This document shows positions 56,356-64,000 of a stretch of 64,000 nucleotides of DNA, in pieces; positions within the stretch are counted from its first letter, which is position 1, and each line of letters starts with the position of its first letter. A program made the position numbers and the translations under genes. The notes beneath the pieces are model-generated. The model worked only from the letters and a program-made list of their open reading frames with translations, made no database searches and was not told where the DNA came from. The DNA is taken from positions 420,424 through 484,423 of the forward strand of contig NZ_LMIJ01000001.1 in NCBI RefSeq assembly GCF_001428665.1. Direction: 5' to 3'. This DNA is from Acidovorax sp. Root219 (lineage in GTDB: Bacteria; Pseudomonadota; Gammaproteobacteria; Burkholderiales; Burkholderiaceae_C).

Positions 56356-57135
56356 GTGACCACGACCGTGCCCCGGTTCGAGGAGCTCACCGCTCCCTCG
56401 CACTGGCGCACGGTCGATTTCATTTCGGACCTGCACCTGCAGGCCAGCGAGCCCGCCACCGTGGCCGCGTTCCGGCACTACCTGCAGACCACTCCGGTCG
56501 ACGCCCTGTTCATCCTGGGTGACCTGTTCGAGGTGTGGGTGGGCGACGATGCCATGGACGAGCCCGGCAGCTTCGAGGCCGAGGGCTGCGCTGCGCTGTC
56601 CGCCGCGTCACAGCGCCTGCCGCTGTACTTCATGCACGGCAACCGCGACTTCCTGGCCGGCCCGGCCTTTCTGCAGCGCACGGGCATGGTCGGCCTGGCG
56701 GACCCCACCGTGCTGGTCTTCGGCGAGCAGCGCATCGTGCTGAGCCACGGCGATCTGCTGTGCCTCGCCGACGTGGACTACCAGCGCTTTCGCGTGCAGG
56801 CGCGCAGCAGTGCCTGGCAGCAGGCCTTTCTGGCCCAGCCCCTGGCCACGCGCCGCGCCCAGGCGCGCGGCATCCGCCAGGAAAGCGAGGCCAAGAAGCA
56901 ATCGGGCACCACCTATGCCGATCTGGACGGCCCTGCCACCATCGACTGGCTGCAGGCGGCAGGCGCCAGCACCCTGGTCCACGGCCACACCCACCGCCCT
57001 GCGCAGCACACGCTTGCGCCAGGGCTCACCCGCGTGGTGCTCAGCGACTGGGACGCAGCGGCATTGCCCCCCCGGCTGGAAACACTGCGTTTGTCGAACG
57101 CGGGCTTGGAACGCGTCACCCTCGGCCCAAAGTAA
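56356..57135 (+). CDS. lpxH: UDP-2,3-diacylglucosamine diphosphatase
   Basis: A 259-residue calcineurin-like enzyme of lipid A synthesis, releasing UMP from UDP-diacylglucosamine at the inner membrane. Metal-site motifs: SDLHL, GDLFEVW, GNRDF, SHGD, HGHTH. Start GTG 56356 (MTTTVPRFEE). It follows ppiB at 24 bases, codirectional, as is common in Burkholderiales. Confidence 0.94.
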   Translation: MTTTVPRFEELTAPSHWRTVDFISDLHLQASEPATVAAFRHYLQTTPVDALFILGDLFEVWVGDDAMDEPGSFEAEGCAALSAASQRLPLYFMHGNRDFLAGPAFLQRTGMVGLADPTVLVFGEQRIVLSHGDLLCLADVDYQRFRVQARSSAWQQAFLAQPLATRRAQARGIRQESEAKKQSGTTYADLDGPATIDWLQAAGASTLVHGHTHRPAQHTLAPGLTRVVLSDWDAAALPPRLETLRLSNAGLERVTLGPK

Positions 57136-57151
57136 GAGGGGTCTTGATTCC

Positions 57152-58018
57152 ATGCGCATGCTTTTGTTGGCATGCTCTGACACCATGCCCCCCATCCTGA
57201 ACCGGCTCTGGCGCCGCGTGCGCACCACCGTGGCCCCCGTGCCCGACATCTCGGCCACGCTGTGGCTGCAGACGCTGCAGCGCTATCCCTTCCTTGCCGC
57301 CTTGTCGCTGCACGACCAGTCCAAGCTGCGCGCGCTGAGCGCCCTCTTTTTGCACCACAAGCGCTTTCACGGCGCGCACGGCATGGAGGTGACCGACGCC
57401 ATGGCCATCGACATCGCCGCGCAGGCCTGCCTGCCCCTGCTGCACTGGGGCGACCCGGCCAAGGCCCTCGCGTGGTACGACGATTTCGTGGGCATCGTGC
57501 TGCACCCCGGCGAGGCCGTGGCCAAACGGCAGACGGTGGACGAGGCCGGCGTGGTGCACGAACACGAGCAGGTGCTGCTGGGCGAGGCCATGGACCGCGG
57601 CCCCATCATGCTTAGCTGGCAGCACGCCTCCAATGGGCGCAAGAACACCGAGCGCGGCACCAATGTGGTGGTGCACGAGTTCGTGCACAAGCTCGACATG
57701 CGCGGCAGCGGCGAGCCCAACGGCTGCCCGCCCCTGCCCGCAGGCTTCATGGGCGCCCGCACCGGCCGCGGCGCGTACGAGGCCTGGTGGAACGCCTGGG
57801 AGCCCGCGTACGCGGATTTTCGCGAGGCGGTGATCAAGGCCGAGCGCTTCGGTGCCGAGATGCCTTGGCTCGATGCCTACGGCGCCACCTCGCCCTCGGA
57901 ATTTTTTGCCGTGGCCTGCGAGGCGTACTTCGTGAACCGCGCGCGCTTCGCGGTGGAGTTCCCAGGCCTGGTGCCGGTGCTGGATGCGTTTTTCAAAAGG
58001 CCCGCGGTGGCGCACTGA
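57152..58018 (+). CDS. mtfA: Zn-dependent peptidase MtfA (M90 family)
   Basis: A 288-residue zinc protein. The metallopeptidase motif is VVVHEFVHKLDMRGG (HEFVH), with a downstream Glu in PSEFFAVACEAYF. MtfA in E. coli binds the glucose repressor Mlc and cleaves peptides; here only the family is clear. GAGGGG lies upstream of ATG 57152; ATG 57185 (MPPILNRLW) is an alternative. Confidence 0.88.
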   Translation: MRMLLLACSDTMPPILNRLWRRVRTTVAPVPDISATLWLQTLQRYPFLAALSLHDQSKLRALSALFLHHKRFHGAHGMEVTDAMAIDIAAQACLPLLHWGDPAKALAWYDDFVGIVLHPGEAVAKRQTVDEAGVVHEHEQVLLGEAMDRGPIMLSWQHASNGRKNTERGTNVVVHEFVHKLDMRGSGEPNGCPPLPAGFMGARTGRGAYEAWWNAWEPAYADFREAVIKAERFGAEMPWLDAYGATSPSEFFAVACEAYFVNRARFAVEFPGLVPVLDAFFKRPAVAH

Positions 58019-58024
58019 TTCGCA

Positions 58025-58348
58025 TCACGCCTGCCACACCCCGAACCCGGCCGAGCGCAGATCGATGCCGACCTCGATCTCGCGGTCCACAGCATCCTGG
58101 TAGCTCATGGGGTTGAAGCCCTCGTACAGATCAGGCAACAGGCGCAGCCCATACTGCAGCACGAAGCGGTTGGCCTGGATGCCGGCCTTGTGCTTGTCGA
58201 AGCGCACATCCGGGTCCAGCCCGGTCATGCCCACGTACACGCAGGGCTTGCCCTCGATGTAGTTCGGGTTGCACCTGCGGAACTTGCGTTCGCTCAGCAC
58301 CGCCATGGAGAGTTCCACGACGTAGACGTTGTGATGGGGTTTGGGCAT
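58025..58348 (-). CDS. GIY-YIG-like small protein
   Basis: A 107-residue protein starting MPKPHHNVYVVEL and continuing VYVGMTGLDPDVRFDKHKAG, reminiscent of the GIY-YIG nuclease strand pair. It lacks clear further catalytic residues of the family at the C-terminus, so activity is uncertain. The frame is open to 58531. Converges with mtfA 6 bases away. Confidence 0.6.
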   Translation of the reverse strand: MPKPHHNVYVVELSMAVLSERKFRRCNPNYIEGKPCVYVGMTGLDPDVRFDKHKAGIQANRFVLQYGLRLLPDLYEGFNPMSYQDAVDREIEVGIDLRSAGFGVWQA

Positions 58349-58488
58349 GGGTTGGGGGCGCCCGGGATCAAGCAACTTGGGCAGGGTACCCACTGTAAAA
58401 CCAAATAGGCGCATTTGCAGCGACCGGGCCTGCGTGCCAACAGCGGCCCAGCCGTTGGCCGCGGCAAGCCTCTTGATGCTCCGCGAGC

Positions 58489-59709
58489 TCACTCGGCGGC
58501 CAGCACTTCGCGCATGACTTCGGCCTGCCAATCAAAGTAGGGGTTGAAGGTCAGCCGTGCATGCACCTTGGCACTCTCGCGGTAGCCCCAGTCCGAATAC
58601 CACACCGGCTCGCCCGCCATGCAGCGGGCCTGGTCGGCGGCGTCCTGCCCGTTCCAGCACATGCGCTGGGTGCCTTCGGTGCCATAGAGCGGGTTGGTGG
58701 GCGAGAACAGCACACCCATGTGCGAGAACTGGCTGATGCGCTGCTGCGGCAGCTTATCGGTGCGCACCAGCACACGCGTGTGCTGCCCAGTGCTTTCGCG
58801 CTGTGGCATGGCGGCATCACGACCCGCAGGCAGTTCGCCATACCAGATGAGGCGGCTGGCGGGGTGGGTGAAGCGGGTCTCGAAGGTGCCGAGCACATGC
58901 TCCACATCCACCACAGAGTCGTGCTGCGCCAGCACCAGCAGGGCCGGCCGGGCATAGGGCTGGCGCGCGATCTTCTCGCGCACGGCGGCAGCACTGCGGT
59001 AGTACTGCGCAAAGCCATTGGTGGGCACGTTGAGGTAGCGCAGGGGGGTCTGCTGGGGCTGGGCGGAATCAGGCTGGCGCAGCCAGGTGCGCACGCGCGC
59101 CACCCAGGGCACGATCCAGTCCAGCGGCACGCCCGACTTGAGGGCCGGCGAAAAAAGCACCAAGCCCGCCACCTCGGGGTGGTCCAGCGCGTACTCCAGC
59201 GCCAGGTTGGCACCGGTGGAAAAGCCGCCCAGGTAGACCTCGGGCACCTCCTGCGCCAGCAGGGCTGCCTGCTGGGCCACCAAGCGGCGCCAGTCGTCCA
59301 GGTCCACACCGATCAGGTCGGCAGGGCGCGTGCCGTGGCCGGGCAGCAGCGCCGTGCGCACCAGAAAGCCCTGGCCCGCCAGCGCCTGCCCGATGTCGGC
59401 AAACGACCAGGGCGAATCGCCCAGGCCGTGGAACAGCACCACGCCCTTGCGCGCGGGCTGCGCGGGCCGCCACTCCATGGGCGCGTTGCGCGCCAGTTCG
59501 CTGTCGTGCTCGTCACTCTGGAAGGCACGGTGCTGCGCCATCCAATCCTGCGTTTCGGTGCGGTACTGGGCAAAGCTGCCCTGGCCCAGCGGCACCATGG
59601 GCCCGCGCGGTGCAGCGCAGCCCGCGCACAGCATGGCGGCCACCAGCAACAGGCCCACGCGGCAGGGCCACCGCAGAGCGGCATGGCTTTTGTGAACGGG
59701 CTGCACCAT
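58489..59709 (-). CDS. Lipoprotein alpha/beta hydrolase
   Basis: A 406-residue envelope serine hydrolase: lipobox LCAGC (Cys about residue 30), VVLFHGLGDSPWSFADIG oxyanion region, nucleophile GGFSTGANLALEYA, acid in VLAQHDSVV, late His in RISQFSHMGVLFSP. Start ATG 59709, one base into the stop of the upstream small gene (TGATG coupling). Probably a lipase or esterase; substrate unknown. Confidence 0.85.
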   Translation of the reverse strand: MVQPVHKSHAALRWPCRVGLLLVAAMLCAGCAAPRGPMVPLGQGSFAQYRTETQDWMAQHRAFQSDEHDSELARNAPMEWRPAQPARKGVVLFHGLGDSPWSFADIGQALAGQGFLVRTALLPGHGTRPADLIGVDLDDWRRLVAQQAALLAQEVPEVYLGGFSTGANLALEYALDHPEVAGLVLFSPALKSGVPLDWIVPWVARVRTWLRQPDSAQPQQTPLRYLNVPTNGFAQYYRSAAAVREKIARQPYARPALLVLAQHDSVVDVEHVLGTFETRFTHPASRLIWYGELPAGRDAAMPQRESTGQHTRVLVRTDKLPQQRISQFSHMGVLFSPTNPLYGTEGTQRMCWNGQDAADQARCMAGEPVWYSDWGYRESAKVHARLTFNPYFDWQAEVMREVLAAE

Positions 59710-59921
59710 CAGAGCCGGCACCGGTAGCCCGGGCGCGGGCCGGTGGTGCTGTAGCAGTCCCCCAGCGGGCCGTAGTGGATGCCGCTGCCCAGATGGGTGC
59801 TGCGCAGGCCCAGCTCGAGGTTGACGCCGGCATCGCCCTGGTGGGCCCGGAACTGGGGCAGTGCTTCGGAGGTTTTCACGCCGTCATGGTAGTCCACCAG
59901 GCCGAGCGGCAGGCATCCCAT
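59709..59921 (-). CDS. Small hypothetical protein translationally coupled to the lipoprotein hydrolase
   Basis: A 70-residue frame beginning MGCLPLGLVDYHDGVKTSEA and ending PGYRCRL. Its stop overlaps the hydrolase start by one base, which supports reality. It lies divergent from the regulator gene at 59977 over a 55-base region. No domain recognised, no ribosome site seen. Confidence 0.45.
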   Translation of the reverse strand: MGCLPLGLVDYHDGVKTSEALPQFRAHQGDAGVNLELGLRSTHLGSGIHYGPLGDCYSTTGPRPGYRCRL

Positions 59922-59941
59922 GCCCGTTGGTCGTATGATTT

Positions 59942-59974
59942 TTGACAATTTATCCATTTTTGGATAAATTATCC
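59942..59974 (+). promoter_or_regulatory. Promoter with overlapping three-half-site operator; predicted leaderless start
   Basis: TTGACA at 59942-59947 and TAAATT at 59965-59970 are spaced 17 bases. The half site TTATCC occurs at 59950-59955 and 59969-59974, with GGATAA at 59962-59967; the arms AATTTATCC and GGATAAATT pair perfectly over a 6-base gap. Predicted transcription start is at or next to ATG 59977. Position suits autorepression by the product. Confidence 0.7.
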
Positions 59975-59976
59975 AA

Positions 59977-60645
59977 ATGGCAAAACGCACTCCCTCCTCT
60001 GCCCCGCACCGCACCCCCGAACAAAAGGCCCTGCTCTCCCAGATCGAGCAGGTGGCCCAGGGCCTCGCTGCCACCTTTGCGCCGTTCTGCGAAGTGGTGG
60101 TGCACGACCTGCTGGACCCGGGCCAGTCCATCCTGGCGATCCACAACAATCTCTCGGGCCGCTCGGTCGGCGAGCCGACGACCGAGCTGGGCCTGGCGCG
60201 CATCGCCGACCCCGACTACCCGCAGGTGATCGCCAACTACGCCAACCAGTTTTCCGATGGGCGCCAGGCCAAGAGCACCTCGGTGGGCATCAAGGATTCG
60301 TCGGGCGAGTACATCGCCGCGTTGTGCCTGAACGTGGACCTCACGCTGTTTCGCAGCCTGCAGAGCGTGGTGGGGCAGTTCACCGGCATCGACGGGGACA
60401 CGGGGCTCACCGAGTCGCTCGACCCGGCCGGGGCCGATGCCATCCGCCAGCGCATCGACCAGTTCGCGGCGCGCCTGTCCACCGCGCCACGCGCACTCAA
60501 GGCAGCAGAGCGGCGCGCGCTGCTGCGCGAGCTCAGGGAGTCGGGCAGCCTGGAGGTGCGCCGCGCGATGGAGGTGGTGGCGCAGCACCTGGGCGTATCG
60601 CGTGCCACGGTGTACGGCGACGCACGTGGTGAGCTGACAGCATGA
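59977..60645 (+). CDS. YheO/DauR-like transcriptional regulator (PAS-like + HTH)
   Basis: A 222-residue regulator: N-terminal YheO PAS-like domain (AATFAPFCEVVVHDLLDPGQSI, shortened: FCEVVVHDLLDPGQSI) and a C-terminal helix-turn-helix (MEVVAQHLGVSRATVYGD). The best-known relative is DauR, a D-arginine-responsive repressor. First gene of the hydroxyaspartate cluster; overlaps the next gene by four bases. Its promoter is unusual: almost no leader before the ATG. Likely effector: a hydroxyaspartate-cycle intermediate (inference). Confidence 0.85.
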   Translation: MAKRTPSSAPHRTPEQKALLSQIEQVAQGLAATFAPFCEVVVHDLLDPGQSILAIHNNLSGRSVGEPTTELGLARIADPDYPQVIANYANQFSDGRQAKSTSVGIKDSSGEYIAALCLNVDLTLFRSLQSVVGQFTGIDGDTGLTESLDPAGADAIRQRIDQFAARLSTAPRALKAAERRALLRELRESGSLEVRRAMEVVAQHLGVSRATVYGDARGELTA

Positions 60646-61643
60646 ACAGCGCCACCATCGCACCGGCCACCCGTGCGCAGGCGCAACTGCTGCTGCTCGA
60701 CACGCACCAGGTCAGCGCCCTGCTGCAGCCGCAGGACGTGCTGCACGCCGTGCGCGAGGCCTTCACCCTGCACAGCCAGCGCGCGGGCCGCGTGTTCCCC
60801 GTGGTGCGCGAAGCGCTGCCCACGGGCGGGGTGTTCGGTATCAAGTCGGGCGACGTGTCCACCCAGGGGCTGCTGGGTTTCAAGGCCGCTGGCTTCTGGC
60901 CCGCCAACCGCGCGCAGGGTGGCGAGCCGCACCAGGCCACCGTCATGCTGATCGACCCTGCAACAGGCCGGCCGCTGTGCGTGCTGGACGGCAATGCCAT
61001 CACCACCGAGCGCACGGGCGCGGCCGGCGCGCTAGGACTGCAACACCTTGCGCGCGCGGACAGCGAACAGCTGTGCCTCTTTGGCACCGGCGTGCAGGCG
61101 CGCGTGCAGCTGCGCTTTGCGCTGCAGGTGCTGCCCGGGCTGCGGCGGGTGCGCTATGTGGCCCAGGGAGGGCGGCGCAACGAGGGCTTCGAGGCGGCTT
61201 TTGCCGACCGCTGCGATATCGCCCTGGCCACCGATGCGAATGAAGCCGTGGCTGCGAGCGACGTGGTGGTCACCGCCACGCCGGGCGGTGGCGCGCTGTT
61301 CGACGCAGCCGCCGTGCAGCCAGGCACCCACATCAACGCCGTGGGCACCGACACCCAAGGCAAGCGCGAGCTGCCCGACGGCCTGCTGGAGCGCGCCCGC
61401 CTCTTCGTGGACGACGCCACCCAGGCCCGCCAGATTGGCGAGGCCCAGTGGGCGCCCCACGACCTTCCATGGACCGAGCTGGGCGACCTGCTCACGGGCA
61501 AGGAGTCCGTGCAGCGCGGCGCGCAGGACATCACCGTGTTCGACATGACGGGCCTGGCCCTGCAGGACCTGACTGTCGCCCGCATGCTGCACACGCAGGC
61601 CCTGGCGCAGGGCCTGGGCACTGCGATGGCCTGGCCGTGGTGA
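60642..61643 (+). CDS. Ornithine cyclodeaminase/mu-crystallin family reductase (iminosuccinate reductase candidate)
   Basis: A 333-residue NAD(P)-binding enzyme: DAVHAVREAFTLHSQ region, GIKSGDVSTQGLLGFKAAGF, Rossmann motif LFGTGVQARVQL, VVVTATPGGGALFD, INAVGTDTQGKREL. The family includes ornithine cyclodeaminase, ketimine reductases and BhcD (iminosuccinate reductase of the beta-hydroxyaspartate cycle). Here it neighbours BhcB- and BhcC-like enzymes, so iminosuccinate to aspartate is the best reading. Start overlaps the regulator stop (ATGA). Confidence 0.85.
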   Translation: MNSATIAPATRAQAQLLLLDTHQVSALLQPQDVLHAVREAFTLHSQRAGRVFPVVREALPTGGVFGIKSGDVSTQGLLGFKAAGFWPANRAQGGEPHQATVMLIDPATGRPLCVLDGNAITTERTGAAGALGLQHLARADSEQLCLFGTGVQARVQLRFALQVLPGLRRVRYVAQGGRRNEGFEAAFADRCDIALATDANEAVAASDVVVTATPGGGALFDAAAVQPGTHINAVGTDTQGKRELPDGLLERARLFVDDATQARQIGEAQWAPHDLPWTELGDLLTGKESVQRGAQDITVFDMTGLALQDLTVARMLHTQALAQGLGTAMAWPW

Positions 61644-61705
61644 CACCACCCCTCTCCTCTTCATTCCGTTCTCATCCCCGCTTTCAACCACCACCCATCG
61701 TTGCC

Positions 61706-62689
61706 ATGACCACGACCACCCCCATCGCCAACCGCCTTCCCACCTACGACGACGTCGTGGCCGCTGCCGGCCGCATCGCGGGCGTTGCGCACCGCACGCC
61801 GGTGCTCACCTCGCGCATCCTCGACGAAGAACTGGGCGCCCAGGTGTTCTTCAAGTGCGAGAACCTGCAGCGCATGGGCGCGTTCAAGTTCCGCGGCGCC
61901 TACAACGCGCTGGCCCAGTTCGACGCCACGCAGCGCAAGGCCGGGGTGATCGCGTTCTCGTCGGGCAACCACGCCCAGGGCATCGCCCTGGCCGCGCGCG
62001 AGCTGGGCATGCCGGCCACCATCGTCATGCCACAGGACGCCCCCGCCGCCAAGATTGCGGCCACGCAGGGCTACGGCGCCAACGTGGTGTTCTACGACCG
62101 CTACACGCAAGACCGCGAACAGATCACCCGCGACCTGGCCGAGCGCGATGGCCTGACCATGATCCCGCCGTACGACCATGCCGACGTGCTGGCCGGCCAG
62201 GGCACGGCCGCCAAGGAGTTGTTCGAAGAAGTGGGCGAGCTTGACGCCTTCTTCGTCTGCCTGGGCGGCGGCGGCCTGCTCTCGGGCTCGGCCCTGTCCA
62301 CGCGCGCGCTGTCGCCCCGGTGCAAGCTCTACGGCGTGGAGCCCGAGGCGGGCAACGACGGGCAGCAGTCTTTCCGAACCGGCTCCATCGTGCACATCGA
62401 TACGCCCCAGACCATTGCCGATGGCGCGCAGACGCAGCACCTGGGGCAGATCACCTTCCCCATCATCCGCCGCGACGTGGACGACATCCTCACCGTGAGC
62501 GATGCGCAGCTGGTGGACGCCATGCGCTTTTTCGCCACGCGCATGAAGCTGGTGGTGGAGCCCACGGGCTGCCTGGGCTTTGCGGCGGCGCGTGCACGCG
62601 CCGCCGAGCTCAAGGGCAAGAAGGTGGGCGTGCTGATCAGCGGCGGCAATGTGGACATGGAGCGTTTCTGCAGCCTGCTCGCCGGCTGA
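61706..62689 (+). CDS. Threonine-dehydratase-like PLP enzyme (hydroxyaspartate dehydratase candidate)
   Basis: A 327-residue fold-type II PLP enzyme. Lys61 in GAFKFRGAYNAL binds PLP, SSGNHAQGIALAA follows, and GGGGLLSGSA is the phosphate loop. It lacks the C-terminal ACT domains of biosynthetic IlvA, as in serine racemase, threo-3-hydroxyaspartate ammonia-lyase and BhcB. ATG 61706. Product would be iminosuccinate (cycle) or oxaloacetate plus ammonia (degradation). Confidence 0.88.
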   Translation: MTTTTPIANRLPTYDDVVAAAGRIAGVAHRTPVLTSRILDEELGAQVFFKCENLQRMGAFKFRGAYNALAQFDATQRKAGVIAFSSGNHAQGIALAARELGMPATIVMPQDAPAAKIAATQGYGANVVFYDRYTQDREQITRDLAERDGLTMIPPYDHADVLAGQGTAAKELFEEVGELDAFFVCLGGGGLLSGSALSTRALSPRCKLYGVEPEAGNDGQQSFRTGSIVHIDTPQTIADGAQTQHLGQITFPIIRRDVDDILTVSDAQLVDAMRFFATRMKLVVEPTGCLGFAAARARAAELKGKKVGVLISGGNVDMERFCSLLAG

Positions 62690-62716
62690 TCCCACGAGAG
62701 AAAAGGAGCCCCCGCC

Positions 62717-63889
62717 ATGCAAGAAGCAACAGCCAACCACCCCAGGACTCCCCTGGCGCAGATCGACACCCCCGCCGCGCTGATCGAGCTGCCACGCATG
62801 CAACGCAATATCGCGCGCATGCAGCAGCGCATGAACGCGCTGGGCGTGCGCTTTCGCCCGCACGCCAAGACGGCCAAGTGCCCGGCCGTGACGGATGCGC
62901 AGATCGCCGCCGGCGCGCAGGGCATCACGGTCTCCACCCTCAAGGAGGCAGCGCAGTTCTTCGCCCACGGCATCACCGACATCCTCTACGCCGTGGGCAC
63001 CGTGCCGCACAAGCTGCCCCAGGTGCTGGCGCTGCGCCGCCAGGGCTGCGACCTGAAGATCATCACCGACAACATCGCCGCCGCCCAGGCCATCGTGGAC
63101 TTCGGCCGCGAGCACGGCGAGGTGTTCGAAGTGCTGATCGAAGTGGACACCGACGGCCACCGCTCGGGCATCCGCCCCGACGAGGCCGCACTGCTCGACG
63201 TGGGCCGCGCCCTGCACGCGGGCGGCATGCGCCTGGCCGGCGTCCTGACGCACGCGGGCGGCAGCTACGACCTGAACACCCCCGAGGCCCTCACGGCCCT
63301 GGCCGAGCAGGAGCGCGCTGGCTGCGTGCACGCCGCCGAGCGCATGCGCGCAGCCGGCCTGCCCTGCGCCGTGGTGAGCGTGGGCTCCACGCCCACGGCG
63401 CTGTCGGCGCGCGACCTCACGGGCGTGACCGAGGTGCGCGCGGGCGTGTATGTGTTGTTCGACCTGGTGATGCACAACGTGGGCGTGTGCAGCACCGACG
63501 ACATCGCCCTGAGCGTGCTGACCACCGTGATCGGCCACCAGGTGGACAAGGGCTGGGCCATCGTCGACGCCGGCTGGATGGCCATGAGCCGCGACCGGGG
63601 TACGCAAAAGCAGTCGCACGACTATGGCTATGGGCAGGTGTGCGATGTGGATGGGACGGTGCTCGACGGCTATGTGCTGAGCGGTGCGAACCAGGAGCAT
63701 GGGATCCTGTCGCTGGCCGGTGGATCCACGTCACCGGACGTGGGCGATATTGCGCGGCGGTTTCCGGTGGGGAGGCAGTTGCGGATATTGCCGAACCATG
63801 CGTGTGCCACGGGGGCGCAGTATGGGGAGTATCGGGCGGTGGAGGGTGGGGTTGTGGTGGGGGATTGGGGTCGTTTTGGGGGGTGGTGA
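62717..63889 (+). CDS. D-threonine-aldolase-like PLP enzyme (hydroxyaspartate aldolase/dehydratase candidate)
   Basis: A 390-residue fold-type III PLP enzyme (alanine-racemase N-terminal fold). Lys51 in RPHAKTAKCP binds PLP; the C-terminal domain holds metal/ligand residues His and Cys in ILPNHACATG. Relatives: D-threonine aldolase, D-3-hydroxyaspartate aldolase (BhcC) and the D-threo-3-hydroxyaspartate dehydratase of Delftia, a family-mate. AGAAAAGGAGC precedes ATG 62717. The last 280 bases change codon style, with G/T instead of C at third positions. Confidence 0.88.
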   Translation: MQEATANHPRTPLAQIDTPAALIELPRMQRNIARMQQRMNALGVRFRPHAKTAKCPAVTDAQIAAGAQGITVSTLKEAAQFFAHGITDILYAVGTVPHKLPQVLALRRQGCDLKIITDNIAAAQAIVDFGREHGEVFEVLIEVDTDGHRSGIRPDEAALLDVGRALHAGGMRLAGVLTHAGGSYDLNTPEALTALAEQERAGCVHAAERMRAAGLPCAVVSVGSTPTALSARDLTGVTEVRAGVYVLFDLVMHNVGVCSTDDIALSVLTTVIGHQVDKGWAIVDAGWMAMSRDRGTQKQSHDYGYGQVCDVDGTVLDGYVLSGANQEHGILSLAGGSTSPDVGDIARRFPVGRQLRILPNHACATGAQYGEYRAVEGGVVVGDWGRFGGW

Positions 63890-63975
63890 TGTTGGCCTCT
63901 CATGGCACTGTTTGTCATGGTTGCTGCTTGCCTTGGTCGAGGGCGGAGGCCGGGGTGTGCGCCCGGCGGCGCACC

Positions 63976-64000
63976 CACCTTCTTTTGCGTCGCCAAAAGA
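63976..64000. repeat. Intergenic palindrome, cut by window end
   Basis: TCTTTTG-CGTCGC-CAAAAGA at the very end, a perfect 7-base inverted repeat. Similar elements are frequent in Comamonadaceae genomes (from memory). Could be terminator-like for the aldolase gene. Confidence 0.45.

Overview
The window is high-GC DNA with long genes and little intergenic space. Gene content and protein sequences point to a member of the Comamonadaceae (Betaproteobacteria), most like Acidovorax: a Bug-family TctCBA/TctDE system, many LIV-type binding proteins, Burkholderiales-type hemH, accA, tilS, lysC and cysS genes, and a polyhydroxybutyrate (PHB) lifestyle. The genus is inferred from protein resemblance, not proven.

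Layout. 1-7.2 kb: end of an amino-acid ABC permease gene, ferrochelatase, a LonB-like protease, an orphan LIV-type binding protein, a glutathione transferase and two small unknown genes. 7.3-21.6 kb: a minus-strand block built round a secreted PHB depolymerase, a 3-hydroxybutyrate-oligomer hydrolase and a complete LivFGHM-type ABC transporter with two binding proteins. A PAS/AAA+/Fis sigma-54 activator lies just upstream, and the first gene has a -24/-12 promoter preceded by palindromic activator-like sites. I read it as a degrade-and-import locus for PHB. 21.6-24.4 kb: a structured gene-poor stretch, a methyltransferase and a LysR regulator. 24.4-30.4 kb: the tctABC transporter divergent from tctDE, with hslR coupled to tctE. 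30.4-39.3 kb: envelope and unknown proteins, a metal-type two-component system divergent from a DUF4148 protein, an SGNH hydrolase, a chemoreceptor, and a secreted Ig-like protein of lower GC.

39.3-44.6 kb: a decayed prophage next to tRNA-Ser(GCT). It retains a terminase small-subunit stub, HNH endonuclease, tRNA-Met(CAT), a Cys-rich protein, a frameshifted CxxC gene, NinG and integrase stubs fused at a deletion junction, and two unknown cargo genes.

44.8-59.7 kb: mostly housekeeping genes (lysC, tilS, chemoreceptor, accA, 3-methyladenine glycosylase, cysS, TPR protein, L,D-transpeptidase, ppiA, ppiB, lpxH, mtfA), then a GIY-YIG-like protein and a lipoprotein hydrolase.

59.9-63.9 kb: a YheO/DauR-like regulator followed by an ornithine-cyclodeaminase-family reductase, a threonine-dehydratase-like enzyme and a D-threonine-aldolase-like enzyme. 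These match three of the four enzymes of the beta-hydroxyaspartate (glyoxylate assimilation) cycle, or else a hydroxyaspartate degradation pathway. The regulator's promoter is nearly consensus, overlaps a three-half-site operator, and should give a leaderless mRNA. The window ends in an intergenic palindrome.
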